Source: Anaerolineae bacterium
GTDB lineage: Bacteria; Chloroflexota; Anaerolineae; Aggregatilineales; Phototrophicaceae
Reading direction: 5' to 3'
Assembly: GCA_017303635.1 (NCBI GenBank)
Contig: JAFLCG010000005.1
Location: 62,001 to 126,000 of the forward strand
DNA: 64,000 bases
Shown: one piece after another, positions 35,113 to 43,288 of the stretch
Layout of the letters: each line of letters begins with the position of its first letter
Position numbering within the stretch: the first letter of the stretch is position 1
Translations under genes and position numbers: made by a program
Notes under the pieces: model-generated
Database searches by the model: none
Told to the model about the DNA's origin: nothing
Seen by the model: only the letters and a program-made list of their open reading frames with translations

Positions 35113-35790
35113 ATGAAGCGCGAAGCGCGTGAACAAGCACGATCCCTCCGCCGCCAGGGCTATTCCATCAAACAGATCTGCCAGCAACTCGGCGTAGCGA
35201 AATCTTCAGTCAGCCTGTGGGTTCGCGATATTCCTCTGACCGAAGCCCAACTGGCTGACCTGAAGCAGCGGCATCCCATTTTTCACGGTCAACATGCTGG
35301 TAGCCAATCCATCGCCGCCAAACACCGCGCCTTACGCGAACAATACCAACAAGAAGGCCGCATCAAAGCCCGTGAAGGTGACATGCTCCATCAGGCTGGT
35401 TGTATGTTGTACTGGGCTGAAGGAACCAAAAGTCGTCACCAACTTTCATTCACCAATAGTGATCCTGAAATGCATCGTTTCTACATGCGTTTTCTCAGGA
35501 ATTGTTTGACGGTCAAAAACGAGCAGATAAGCCTCTACATTCACTGCTATACGGACAATAATCTTGCACTGGATGAAATTACTACATACTGGCTTCTTCT
35601 CTTGGAACTTCCAGAATCTTGCCTCCGCACACCACAGGTCAATCCAAGACCTACAAGTAGTCAGCAAAAAGGACGAAAACTCTATTATGGTGTCTGTACA
35701 GTGTGTGTTCTTTCAACCCGCCTGGTACAACAGGTTTATGGCGCGATCCAGGAATATGCCGGGATTGATAAACCAGAATGGTTATTGTAA
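35113..35790 (+). CDS. HTH protein with LAGLIDADG-like domain
   Basis: 225 residues from the ATG at 35113, with AGAGGA seven bases upstream inside the hairpin. The N-terminus (about 5-50) is a resolvase-like helix-turn-helix: RSLRRQGYSIKQICQQLGVAKSSVSLWVR. The rest contains AGCMLYWAEGTKS and LSFTNSDPEMHRFYMRFL, a pattern I associate with LAGLIDADG-type folds in WhiA-like and intron/phage HTH proteins. Endonuclease activity is not established. Such genes are often mobile or of phage origin. Lower GC words than neighbours are suggestive. tRNA-Val follows in 17 bases. Confidence 0.7.
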   Translation: MKREAREQARSLRRQGYSIKQICQQLGVAKSSVSLWVRDIPLTEAQLADLKQRHPIFHGQHAGSQSIAAKHRALREQYQQEGRIKAREGDMLHQAGCMLYWAEGTKSRHQLSFTNSDPEMHRFYMRFLRNCLTVKNEQISLYIHCYTDNNLALDEITTYWLLLLELPESCLRTPQVNPRPTSSQQKGRKLYYGVCTVCVLSTRLVQQVYGAIQEYAGIDKPEWLL

Positions 35791-35807
35791 ATTATGGTGC
35801 AGAGTCA

Positions 35808-35880
35808 GGGCGCATAGCTCAATCGGCAGAGCATCCGTTTTACACGCGGGGGGTTTCAGGTTCAAGTCCTGATGTGCCCA
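35808..35880 (+). tRNA. tRNA-Val (anticodon TAC)
   Basis: 73 bases fold as a standard class I tRNA. The acceptor stem is GGGCGCA/TGTGCCC with discriminator A, the D-stem GCTC/GAGC, and the anticodon stem TCCGT/GCGGG with loop TTTACAC, giving anticodon TAC (codon GUA, valine). The T-arm is TCAGG-TTCAAGT-CCTGA. The 3' CCA is not encoded (TCC follows). A terminator follows. Confidence 0.95.
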
Positions 35881-35883
35881 TCC

Positions 35884-35919
35884 AAAACGCGCAGCATATC
35901 CAACCAAGCTGCGCGTTTT
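35884..35919 (+). terminator. Terminator of tRNA-Val
   Basis: AAAACGCGCAGC (35884-35895) pairs perfectly with GCTGCGCGTTTT (35908-35919) over 12 bases. The T-run inside the right arm and the A-run in the left arm make it usable in both directions. Confidence 0.85.
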
Positions 35920-36044
35920 GATTCACCCCGCTATCCGCTTTGTAATGAAACTGCTTGCGTCAATCTCAAGGGTGCTATATACTGAGCCACGTTACACTAT
36001 TGTTAGACTAGCGTTTCAAAATCACAACCTTTGGGAACTTGATT

Positions 36045-36758
36045 ATGCTCTCTGCCCAAACTGCCAATCAGCAAATTCTGATTGTGGAAGATGATGAAGA
36101 TACCGCTGAAGTCGTCTGCACCCTGCTGAACGAAGCGGGCTACCAGGCAACTGCGGTGGATACTGGCAAAGTGGCCTTGAGCGAAATTGCCTCGATGCGT
36201 CCGGATCTCGTTTTGCTGGATCTTGGCCTGCCAGATATAAACGGACTAGATGTACTCAAGCAAGTCCGCACAACCTCATTTTTACCGATGATTGTAGTTA
36301 GTGGCTACAGCCGGGAAAATGAAAAGGTTGTCGCACTAGAAGCCGGTGCTGATGATTTCCTCGGCAAGCCCTTTTCCGGTGATGAACTAGTCGCCCGAGT
36401 CGGTGCCTTGCTGCGCCGCATCAAGTGGACTCCCCAGGCTGAAACGAAGCTCAAGGTACGCCAACTCGAGCTGGATATACCCCGGAGGCAGGCGACCATC
36501 CGTGGAGAACGTCTGCGTCTGACCCCCATCGAGTATGGTTTGCTGGTCACCCTCATGAAGAATGCTGGTCATTTGGTGACCCATGATGAACTGCTGCGCG
36601 TAGTCTGGGGCGAAGAATACGTCAAGAACGGGGATTATTCAGTCTTGCGAGTGAACGTGTCACGTCTACGTCAGAAAGTCGAGCAAAACCCCCGTCATCC
36701 TGGATACATAGTCACAGTGCCAGGCCAGGGCTATCGGATGCCTGCTGACCGCCAATAG
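36045..36758 (+). CDS. OmpR/PhoB-type response regulator
   Basis: 237 residues from the ATG at 36045, with GGGAA about 10 bases upstream; the frame also opens with TTG two codons earlier. The receiver domain has the acidic pair in IVEDDEDT, phosphoacceptor D59 in LVLLDLGLPD and the lysine of FLGKPFSGDE. The C-terminal winged helix (about 135-235) ends in VTVPGQGYRM, as in OmpR/PhoB. It should bind DNA as a dimer when phosphorylated. No kinase is adjacent, so its partner may be one of the two kinases in the window (26290 or 44682) or elsewhere. Confidence 0.93.
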   Translation: MLSAQTANQQILIVEDDEDTAEVVCTLLNEAGYQATAVDTGKVALSEIASMRPDLVLLDLGLPDINGLDVLKQVRTTSFLPMIVVSGYSRENEKVVALEAGADDFLGKPFSGDELVARVGALLRRIKWTPQAETKLKVRQLELDIPRRQATIRGERLRLTPIEYGLLVTLMKNAGHLVTHDELLRVVWGEEYVKNGDYSVLRVNVSRLRQKVEQNPRHPGYIVTVPGQGYRMPADRQ

Positions 36759-36853
36759 CAACCGGCTAACAGGCGTGGTGAATTGCCTGTCGGTAAGTTA
36801 TAGTCTGTAATACTGCATGAGGCTATTCCCCATTTTCTGTTAAAGGTACAAGT

Positions 36854-37606
36854 ATGCCGGGTGACTATTCCATACTGGCTCCGATTTACGACTCGATCCG
36901 CTTGAATGCCTATGAAGCGCAAATCATTCCTCGGATCATGGACTATGCTCAAAGTCGGGACTGGGCTGGACGTCGGATCATGGTGCTGGGCTGCGGTACA
37001 GGTACCGCAGTGGAGTATTTGAATCAATACACCTATATGGTCCAGGGCGTGGACAGTTCCCCGGATATGCTGGAAGCAGCCCGCAGCAAATCAAGCAATG
37101 CTGGCACCGGCATTCGCTGGATACAGGCAGATATTCGAGAAGCGCTCAACTTTAATACCACCGACCTGGTTCTGGCGCTCAATTGTCTCAATGAAGTCAA
37201 CAGCCTTCGTGATCTTGAGCTGATCTTTGCGAATGTCAAGCAAACCCTTGAGCCTGGCAAACTCTTCATATTTGATTTGCAAACCGTCAAGGGGTTGATT
37301 GAAATTAATGAATCCGGGACACAGTTAGTCTACGATAATCCAAAATCGTTGATGGTGGTCACTACTTCAGAATACGATTTTGAGAGACACAGCCTGACCA
37401 TCTTCTTCCGCATCTTCCAGCGCTCTGGAGATGCCTGGAAACGTACTGAAGCCCGTCAAATTCTGCGTGGCTTTCCTATCCAGGCTGTGGCAACCTTGCT
37501 ACAGCGCAGCGGACTGAAGCTAAAAACACTCTTGTCACAAGATCTAATCGCCTATGATGCAGGTACCTCCGATGCGCGGCGAGTGATCTTTATAGTTGAA
37601 TCCTGA
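36854..37606 (+). CDS. Class I SAM-dependent methyltransferase
   Basis: 250 residues. Motif I is MVLGCGTGTAVEYL, followed by acidic GVDSSPDML and the later LVLALNCLNEVN. The C-terminal part (FFRIFQRSGDAWKRTEAR) resembles the small-molecule methyltransferases that sense their product. It starts a tightly packed unit: the membrane-protein gene begins 3 bases after its stop. The substrate is unknown. Confidence 0.85.
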   Translation: MPGDYSILAPIYDSIRLNAYEAQIIPRIMDYAQSRDWAGRRIMVLGCGTGTAVEYLNQYTYMVQGVDSSPDMLEAARSKSSNAGTGIRWIQADIREALNFNTTDLVLALNCLNEVNSLRDLELIFANVKQTLEPGKLFIFDLQTVKGLIEINESGTQLVYDNPKSLMVVTTSEYDFERHSLTIFFRIFQRSGDAWKRTEARQILRGFPIQAVATLLQRSGLKLKTLLSQDLIAYDAGTSDARRVIFIVES

Positions 37607-37609
37607 ACG

Positions 37610-38284
37610 ATGACTGATCTAAATCCTTCTACCACAGGCGTATTGCGGTTCCCGGTTGATAGTGAACACAGTGGTGTGCGACTAGCTGTGCTCATGGGCT
37701 TTATCCTATCTGCTGCAATCCTCTTCGTTATTGCTAATGCGGTTATCCCCTCGCAGGGTTTGAACATCGTCGCTGGTTTAATCGCCTTTGCTGGAGCCGT
37801 GGGAGTCAGCCGCCTGCTCGAACCATTTCTCAAAGCACGTTGGCCCAGCGGAAGAGCGCTGGAAGTAACCACGGAAGCGATCCGTGTAACCCGTCACTCA
37901 CAAACGCAGGTTGAAATCGGTACCTTTGAGCCGATCCAGATTCATCTCTGGCGTTTTCCGGTCAAACGACGGGCAAGGGTCCCCAAAGGCTGGTATGTGA
38001 TGGCCTGCGCCCTGGAACAAGATGACAACTGGGTAGCGGTTTATACATTTGCACCTCCAGATCAATCTGACCAGTTGGCACGCCTTATACCCTTTCCTGT
38101 CCTCACACCGCCGGATAGCAAACGTCAGTCTGATTCGTTGCGGGTCGCGGGTGAACAGCGCCGCCTGCTCACCGCCGAGCAGCACCGCTGGCATGATGGT
38201 GCCGAAATGCAGTTGGCTGATTTTGAGCAATTTGCCCGACAACTTAAAGAGCAATTTCCGCAGTGGATACCCGCCGCTCATTAA
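37610..38284 (+). CDS. Membrane protein of unknown function
   Basis: 224 residues. Two transmembrane helices lie near residues 25-68 (VLMGFILSAAILFVIANAVI and LNIVAGLIAFAGAVGVS), followed by a soluble cytoplasmic domain of about 150 residues with mixed beta/alpha content. I do not recognise it. It is in a tight operon: 3 bases after the methyltransferase gene and overlapping the secreted-protein gene by 22 bases. Confidence 0.75.
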   Translation: MTDLNPSTTGVLRFPVDSEHSGVRLAVLMGFILSAAILFVIANAVIPSQGLNIVAGLIAFAGAVGVSRLLEPFLKARWPSGRALEVTTEAIRVTRHSQTQVEIGTFEPIQIHLWRFPVKRRARVPKGWYVMACALEQDDNWVAVYTFAPPDQSDQLARLIPFPVLTPPDSKRQSDSLRVAGEQRRLLTAEQHRWHDGAEMQLADFEQFARQLKEQFPQWIPAAH

Positions 38285-39783
38285 TACCCCTGCTCGTAAC
38301 GCTGTTATCGATTATCAGCGGACGAGTGAGCTGGGCCCAAAGTAACACGCTGGAACCCCTCACGCCGTCCAACGGAGTAATCGAATCGGGCGGTGAGCAG
38401 GTCTGGGTATTCAATGGAACAGGCGGTTCAGTGATCTCTCTGTTGGCAGAATCGGTCAGTGGGTCGCTAGATCCAGCCATAACCCTTCTCAACAGTCGTG
38501 GGCAAACACTCATTAGTAATGATGATTATGCCTTCCCAGCTCTGAGTAGTGCGCTTCTCCAAGCCATCACGTTACCATCGAATGATCAATATTCTGTACG
38601 TGTCACGGGCATAAATGGCACTTCTGGTGACTACACCCTGACCTTAACCCCTGGATTTACCGATATAGCAGCGGTCGATAACTTCAATGGGGATACCGGC
38701 TGGAATACATCCAATGGTGATCTGAGTGAGGCCGACGGACAACTAACCCTATCGGTTCAGGGAGCACTCCAAACTGCGGTTGCCAGCCGGGAGAACCTCA
38801 CCTCAGCCAGTGACTTCTTTGCAGAAACCCGCATCAGCGTCACAGGACCAAACGGCTGGATCGTAGGCTTTACCTACCGCCAGCAGAATAGTGAAAGCTA
38901 CTGGCTCAGGGTCAACAGCCGCGGCGAGTGGCGGTTAGAAATCCAATCCGTTAATGAACGTCGTATCCTGCGTGACTGGACAGCGCATCCTGCCCTTGCG
39001 GGGAATAGAGATACTTTCCGACTAGGAATGCTCGCTAATGGAAGCGGTATGGATTTCTTTTTTGATGGGCAGCTTTTCGGTCGCTTCACGGATAGCACTC
39101 TGATGACGGGAACAGGCATCAGTCTCCTGGTCGAAACACCTGACGGACTCGATAGCCGCGTGAGTGCTAACTTTGATGAATTGAGTATTACCGTGCCGCG
39201 CCTGGTTGACAGTCAATTGGTGCTACCCAAGGCCTTGATCGCCGCTGCCCCGGTAGATCTCATACGGGATTTACAACGTCAATCAGTTATTCCGGCTGGT
39301 GGCGAACTGGCTTTCAATGTCGAGGAAAGTTTTGTTGAGTCTCGCATTCCTGGAGTCGAACGCTTCTTGTTAGCGCGGGAATCGACCTTCACCAACCTGG
39401 TACTTGGTACCCGTGTCACACTACAAACCGCAGCGCCGGCAGCTACAGGCTGCGGGCTGGTCTTCGGGAATATCGCCGATGACAATTACTACTTAACCTA
39501 TGTCGACGCCGCAGGTGGTCAAGGGGTTTCACGCCGCGAAGGTGCGATGTTCCAGCCTGGCATTTTCCGCGAACATATACCAGACCCCGCCAACAGCTAT
39601 GACTTGCTGGTGATCGCTGTGGGCGGACGCATTCTGTATTATGTCAACCAGGAGTGGGTAGGCACCCTCAATGAAAGCCCATCCGCCGGCGCAGTCGGTA
39701 ATGCGGTGGTAAACTTTGAGCCAATTGCTACTTCCTGCGAATTCAACAATACTTGGGTCTGGCGCTGGGAAAGCACGTCGTAG
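38263..39783 (+). CDS. Secreted protein with pre-peptidase (PPC) and concanavalin-like domains
   Basis: 506 residues. A signal peptide (hydrophobic near 6-22, cleavage after SWAQ) is followed by a PPC-type beta domain (about 30-130, GVIESGGEQVWVF and YSVRVTG). A jelly-roll domain of LamG or DUF1080 type follows (about 140-310, FNGDTGWNTS, SYWLRVNSRGEWRLEI, FFFDGQLFGRF). A second related domain lies at about 350-500 with LVIAVGGRILYYVNQEWVGTL. It is likely a surface glycan-binding protein. The GTG start overlaps the preceding gene by 22 bases. The next gene begins 30 bases downstream. Confidence 0.75.
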   Translation: MDTRRSLIPLLVTLLSIISGRVSWAQSNTLEPLTPSNGVIESGGEQVWVFNGTGGSVISLLAESVSGSLDPAITLLNSRGQTLISNDDYAFPALSSALLQAITLPSNDQYSVRVTGINGTSGDYTLTLTPGFTDIAAVDNFNGDTGWNTSNGDLSEADGQLTLSVQGALQTAVASRENLTSASDFFAETRISVTGPNGWIVGFTYRQQNSESYWLRVNSRGEWRLEIQSVNERRILRDWTAHPALAGNRDTFRLGMLANGSGMDFFFDGQLFGRFTDSTLMTGTGISLLVETPDGLDSRVSANFDELSITVPRLVDSQLVLPKALIAAAPVDLIRDLQRQSVIPAGGELAFNVEESFVESRIPGVERFLLARESTFTNLVLGTRVTLQTAAPAATGCGLVFGNIADDNYYLTYVDAAGGQGVSRREGAMFQPGIFREHIPDPANSYDLLVIAVGGRILYYVNQEWVGTLNESPSAGAVGNAVVNFEPIATSCEFNNTWVWRWESTS

Positions 39784-39813
39784 TTGCAAATACCTGGCGC
39801 AGAAGGGGTACTG

Positions 39814-40743
39814 ATGCAGTCAGTAGAGGCCGCCATTCTCCGCACTGTGTTGTACGCTCACCTGTTTCGCTTCCCTCTCACCCTGCCTGAACTTCATCAC
39901 TTCTTGATTCATGACACACCGGTCGATATCCATACTCTGGATGCCGTTCTCCGACAGATCGAACAACGTACCACCATCCTCCAGCGCCTCGATGGATATA
40001 TTCTCTACCGGGGCGACCGGGATCTCCTCAACCGCAGGCTTGAGCGCGAGTCGCTGACCAATCAACTATGGCCTTTAGCTGTCCAGTATGGCACCTGGCT
40101 GGCGCGCTTACCTTTTATCCGCATGGTAGCGATCACCGGCGCACTCTCCATGCATAATCCAGCCAGCGCAACTGATGATCTCGATTACATCATTGTCACC
40201 CTGCCGGGCCGTGTCTGGTTGGCCCGTGCATTTGCAATCGTCGTCGTACGATTGGCACGGCTGCGAGGTGTGACGGTCTGCCCAAACTATGTACTGGCAG
40301 AAACAGCGATGCTCCAGGAACGGCGTGATATTTTTCTGGCACATGAAGTTGTGCAGATGGTTCCCTTGTTTGGGCACAATATTTACCGACGATTTAGGAG
40401 TCTCAACCAGTGGACAGACCAACAACTTCCCAATGCTATAGACCCATTTTTCCCTATCGAGGAAAATATACCTACTGGGATCTGGGCAGCACTCAAGCAA
40501 GGACTGGAAGCCCTACTGAGCGGTCAATTAGGTAACTGGTTGGAAAACTGGGAACATCATCGCAAAGTCCGGCGCTTCGCCGTCGAAATGCGTCACGCAC
40601 ACGCGGCTGCTAAACTTGATGCAGAACAAATCAAAGGGCACTTTAACGATCACGGGCATCCCATCCTGAAACGCTACGAAGAGCTGCTCCAACAGCACGG
40701 CTTACACGAATCGTGGATACCCGATCAATTGGCGGGAGACTAA
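39814..40743 (+). CDS. Nucleotidyltransferase-fold protein
   Basis: 310 residues from the ATG at 39814, which has AAGGGG five bases upstream; the frame opens ten codons earlier. The N-terminal 70 residues are a winged-helix-like segment (AILRTVLYAHLFRFPLTLPELHHFLI). ITGALSMHNPASATDDLDYIIVT then shows the G-x-[LS]-x12-D-x-D arrangement of the pol-beta nucleotidyltransferase fold (DDLD acidic pair). The C-terminal half is helical with HRKVRRFAVEMRH. The substrate is unknown. It belongs to the operon 36854-41580. Confidence 0.65.
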   Translation: MQSVEAAILRTVLYAHLFRFPLTLPELHHFLIHDTPVDIHTLDAVLRQIEQRTTILQRLDGYILYRGDRDLLNRRLERESLTNQLWPLAVQYGTWLARLPFIRMVAITGALSMHNPASATDDLDYIIVTLPGRVWLARAFAIVVVRLARLRGVTVCPNYVLAETAMLQERRDIFLAHEVVQMVPLFGHNIYRRFRSLNQWTDQQLPNAIDPFFPIEENIPTGIWAALKQGLEALLSGQLGNWLENWEHHRKVRRFAVEMRHAHAAAKLDAEQIKGHFNDHGHPILKRYEELLQQHGLHESWIPDQLAGD

Positions 40744-40746
40744 ATC

Positions 40747-41580
40747 ATGACGCTGCGTTTTGACCATGCCGTCGTTTGTGTGGTGAATCTGGAAGAGGCA
40801 ATCGAGGATTTTCGGGGGTTAGGCTTTAATCCCATCACAGGAGGCACGCACGCGGGGGGGAAGACTCACAACGCGCTGATTGTATTCCGAGATGGAACCT
40901 ATCTCGAATTGTTAGCCCCCACCAGCCCTGACCTCCTCACAGACTTAGACCCGGCAGACCGCAGCTCTTTTCTCTTCCTCTTCGCTGAAGGAGAAGGATT
41001 CAGGGGTTACGCGCTGGTATCCGACGATCTGGAAGCCGACACAATCGCAATGCAAGCTCGTGGCATCTCAGTTGAGCTCCAACCGCCCAATGGTCGCGCT
41101 CGACCGGACGGGGTCCAACTCCGTTGGCGCAGTGCCTACTTGAATGAACAATCGGGTACGATGACCCCGTTTTTCCTCCAAGATCTAACTCCACGCAATC
41201 TGCGCGTGCCCGATGAGCCTACCATTACCACACATCCCAATGGAGCTAGCGGCATCTGGGAAGTCACAATCCAAATGAGCAACGCAGTTGGCGATTTCCA
41301 TGCTCAGTTATTCGGAGTTGAAGGGCAACCAGCTTTCTTTGATCCACCTATTGTTCGCCAGCGTTGGACTCATTACGATCTAGCGGGTGGAACACGCATG
41401 ATGGTCTGCACGGAAACAGATGGGTCAACTAACCAGGCTATCACTGAGCGACAGATTATCAGCCTCGGGATTAGTACCGATCAAGTCGAAGGTGGCACAC
41501 TAGAGAGTCATCGTGCCAACCTGTTACTGACGCCTCTGCCTCTCGTTGAGCAAATTACACGTCGACCCCGTCACACATAA
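40747..41580 (+). CDS. VOC-superfamily (glyoxalase-like) protein
   Basis: 277 residues with a glyoxalase-like (PF13468-type) pattern. The first betaalphabetabetabeta module is LRFDHAVVCVVNLEEAIEDFRGLGFNPITGG followed by THNALIVFRDGTYLELLAP, with H6 and E56 in the usual metal positions. A second module follows after about residue 150. A metal-dependent isomerase or dioxygenase-type enzyme is possible, as is a binding protein. It is 3 bases after the nucleotidyltransferase-fold gene and is the last gene before the terminator. Confidence 0.8.
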   Translation: MTLRFDHAVVCVVNLEEAIEDFRGLGFNPITGGTHAGGKTHNALIVFRDGTYLELLAPTSPDLLTDLDPADRSSFLFLFAEGEGFRGYALVSDDLEADTIAMQARGISVELQPPNGRARPDGVQLRWRSAYLNEQSGTMTPFFLQDLTPRNLRVPDEPTITTHPNGASGIWEVTIQMSNAVGDFHAQLFGVEGQPAFFDPPIVRQRWTHYDLAGGTRMMVCTETDGSTNQAITERQIISLGISTDQVEGGTLESHRANLLLTPLPLVEQITRRPRHT

Positions 41581-41591
41581 TCCGCAGAACA

Positions 41592-41625
41592 AAAAAAGCC
41601 GTAGTATAAAACTACGGCCTTTTTG
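41592..41625. terminator. Bidirectional terminator between convergent units
   Basis: GCCGTAGT (41598-41605) pairs with ACTACGGC (41611-41618) over a 5-base loop, flanked by seven A on the left and five T on the right. It can end both the plus-strand operon and the minus-strand glycosidase gene whose stop is at 41649. Confidence 0.9.
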
Positions 41626-41648
41626 TTCAATCGATCTATCTGACGCCC

Positions 41649-43067
41649 TTAGCGACGCATCACCGCACCGAGCGTATCGCACGCCGGGCACGATCCATCT
41701 GGGCGAAGCATCGCATACTTACCCTGCGGATCATCACCAGCTGGAGATGGGAAATCCACATTCCATACGATCATCAGGCGAACGCGTCCACTCTGGGCAG
41801 AAAGTGTCGCAGCCTCTGCTAACCAGGCAGCCTGTTGTGCAACTGTTGTATTCTGACCCCAGGCAAAACCTGCCGAGAGCGGAGTACTATAACCCTGCGG
41901 GGTCACATAACCCAATTCAGTCCAGCAAACAGGTTTGCCACCGAACGGCCCATAACCACGCTGGAGCATCGAACCAAAGTAGTAGGTTGGGTAGCTACCA
42001 CGCGGGTCACCAGAACCAGCCGAAGGTGAAAGAATACCTTCGTTATAGTGCAGACCTACGCAGTCCATATACTGGGCTGCACCAGACTGTGCCATCTGCT
42101 GCATGAAGGTGTCATCATTGCAACCCTGTGCGGTGCAACCCGCCGCGCCGAAGAAGCCTGTCGGAGCAGGGGCACCGCTGATCACCAAGACACTGGCATT
42201 CCGTCCCTTGATGGCGTTGTAAGTGGCAGCCAACAACCGCGTGTAGTTCGCACCGCTGACCTGACCGGCGGGCCATTCGCGATCAATATTCGGCTCATTC
42301 CAAACTTCAATAGCATCTGGACCTAGCGCCGCAACCGCGGCAGCAAACTGACTGTATTCGGCAGTATAGCCATCAAAGTTTGCGCCGAGCGCGTCCTTGC
42401 TGCCGAGTAAACCGATCAGAATCTTATAGCCATTGGCTTTAGCGGTATTGATATAGTTAGCCGCTTGATCGGTGCTGGTACCAGGGTTATGGCGCACCTG
42501 AACCTTGACCCAACGCATACCCGCACGCTGCATCAGACTGAAGGTATTCGGGCTCATTGCCAGAACGTGACCGCCAATTTCAAACCCGCCAGCCGCCGCA
42601 CTGCCAGGAATTGGGGTCGGCAGACCGGCTACTGGTGTACCAGGCAGAGGAGTCGGTGCAGTAGCAGCCGTCACCACCTGATCGCAAACTACAATGATGG
42701 TGGTATCAAAGCTGCTGCGGCCCTGGAAAACCTGGCCAGTCAGGCTGGTCACAGTAAAGACCCAACCGAAATACAGTTTACGTGCCGAAGCCGGGTCTTC
42801 AGTCACCAACGCAGTACAATCGTCAATGCCGCCCTTCCACTCTGCCTGCTCCCATTCATAGTTGCGGACGGTCGTCAGGTCAACTTTCTTTTCCAATTCA
42901 ATGGCATCCCGTACAGCCGAAAAGGCCCGCCAAATAGGGTCATTTGGGGTAGGGGTGGGCGTGCCAGGAACCAGGACTTGCGCCATGACCGGCGCGGTCG
43001 CCGTCATCGCCAGCAGCAGGAGAAGAAGGAGTGCAAGTACACTCGCGCCGTTGATGGTTTTTCGCAT
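41649..43067 (-). CDS. Secreted glycosidase-like TIM-barrel protein (GH39/GH5 type)
   Basis: 472 residues from the ATG at 43067, which has GCGAGG six bases upstream. A signal peptide (LALLLLLLLAMTATAPVMAQ) is followed by a TPTPTPND linker. An N-terminal domain (to about 150) precedes a barrel with EVWNEPNIDREWPAGQ, the WNEP acid/base motif, and CWTELGYVTPQ with a possible nucleophile glutamate late in the chain. Similar in motif to the gene at 52818. Polysaccharide substrate is unknown. A bidirectional terminator follows; the gene is single. Confidence 0.8.
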   Translation of the reverse strand: MRKTINGASVLALLLLLLLAMTATAPVMAQVLVPGTPTPTPNDPIWRAFSAVRDAIELEKKVDLTTVRNYEWEQAEWKGGIDDCTALVTEDPASARKLYFGWVFTVTSLTGQVFQGRSSFDTTIIVVCDQVVTAATAPTPLPGTPVAGLPTPIPGSAAAGGFEIGGHVLAMSPNTFSLMQRAGMRWVKVQVRHNPGTSTDQAANYINTAKANGYKILIGLLGSKDALGANFDGYTAEYSQFAAAVAALGPDAIEVWNEPNIDREWPAGQVSGANYTRLLAATYNAIKGRNASVLVISGAPAPTGFFGAAGCTAQGCNDDTFMQQMAQSGAAQYMDCVGLHYNEGILSPSAGSGDPRGSYPTYYFGSMLQRGYGPFGGKPVCWTELGYVTPQGYSTPLSAGFAWGQNTTVAQQAAWLAEAATLSAQSGRVRLMIVWNVDFPSPAGDDPQGKYAMLRPDGSCPACDTLGAVMRR

Positions 43068-43237
43068 ATCAATCCTCGCTGAACTATCACAACTAAATCC
43101 ATGAACCACAGATTATTCACACATCAGGGCCTGGACTACAACGCGGGGCATTTTACCAGATTCAGGGAATGACGTACACCGAGGGATGGTCGAGCGTGGG
43201 GTAAACGTCATGCAAGGGGACTAGAATCTGCCGGAAA

Positions 43238-43262
43238 CACAAAGGGCGCATAATCTGCGCCC
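43238..43262 (-). terminator. Terminator of the CpXC operon
   Basis: On the minus strand GGGCGCA (43262-43256) pairs with TGCGCCC (43250-43244) over a 5-base loop, followed by TTTGTGTTT. It is 27 bases after the CpXC gene stop. Confidence 0.65.
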
Positions 43263-43288
43263 CGAGAATGAACACTAAGCTGCGACCA

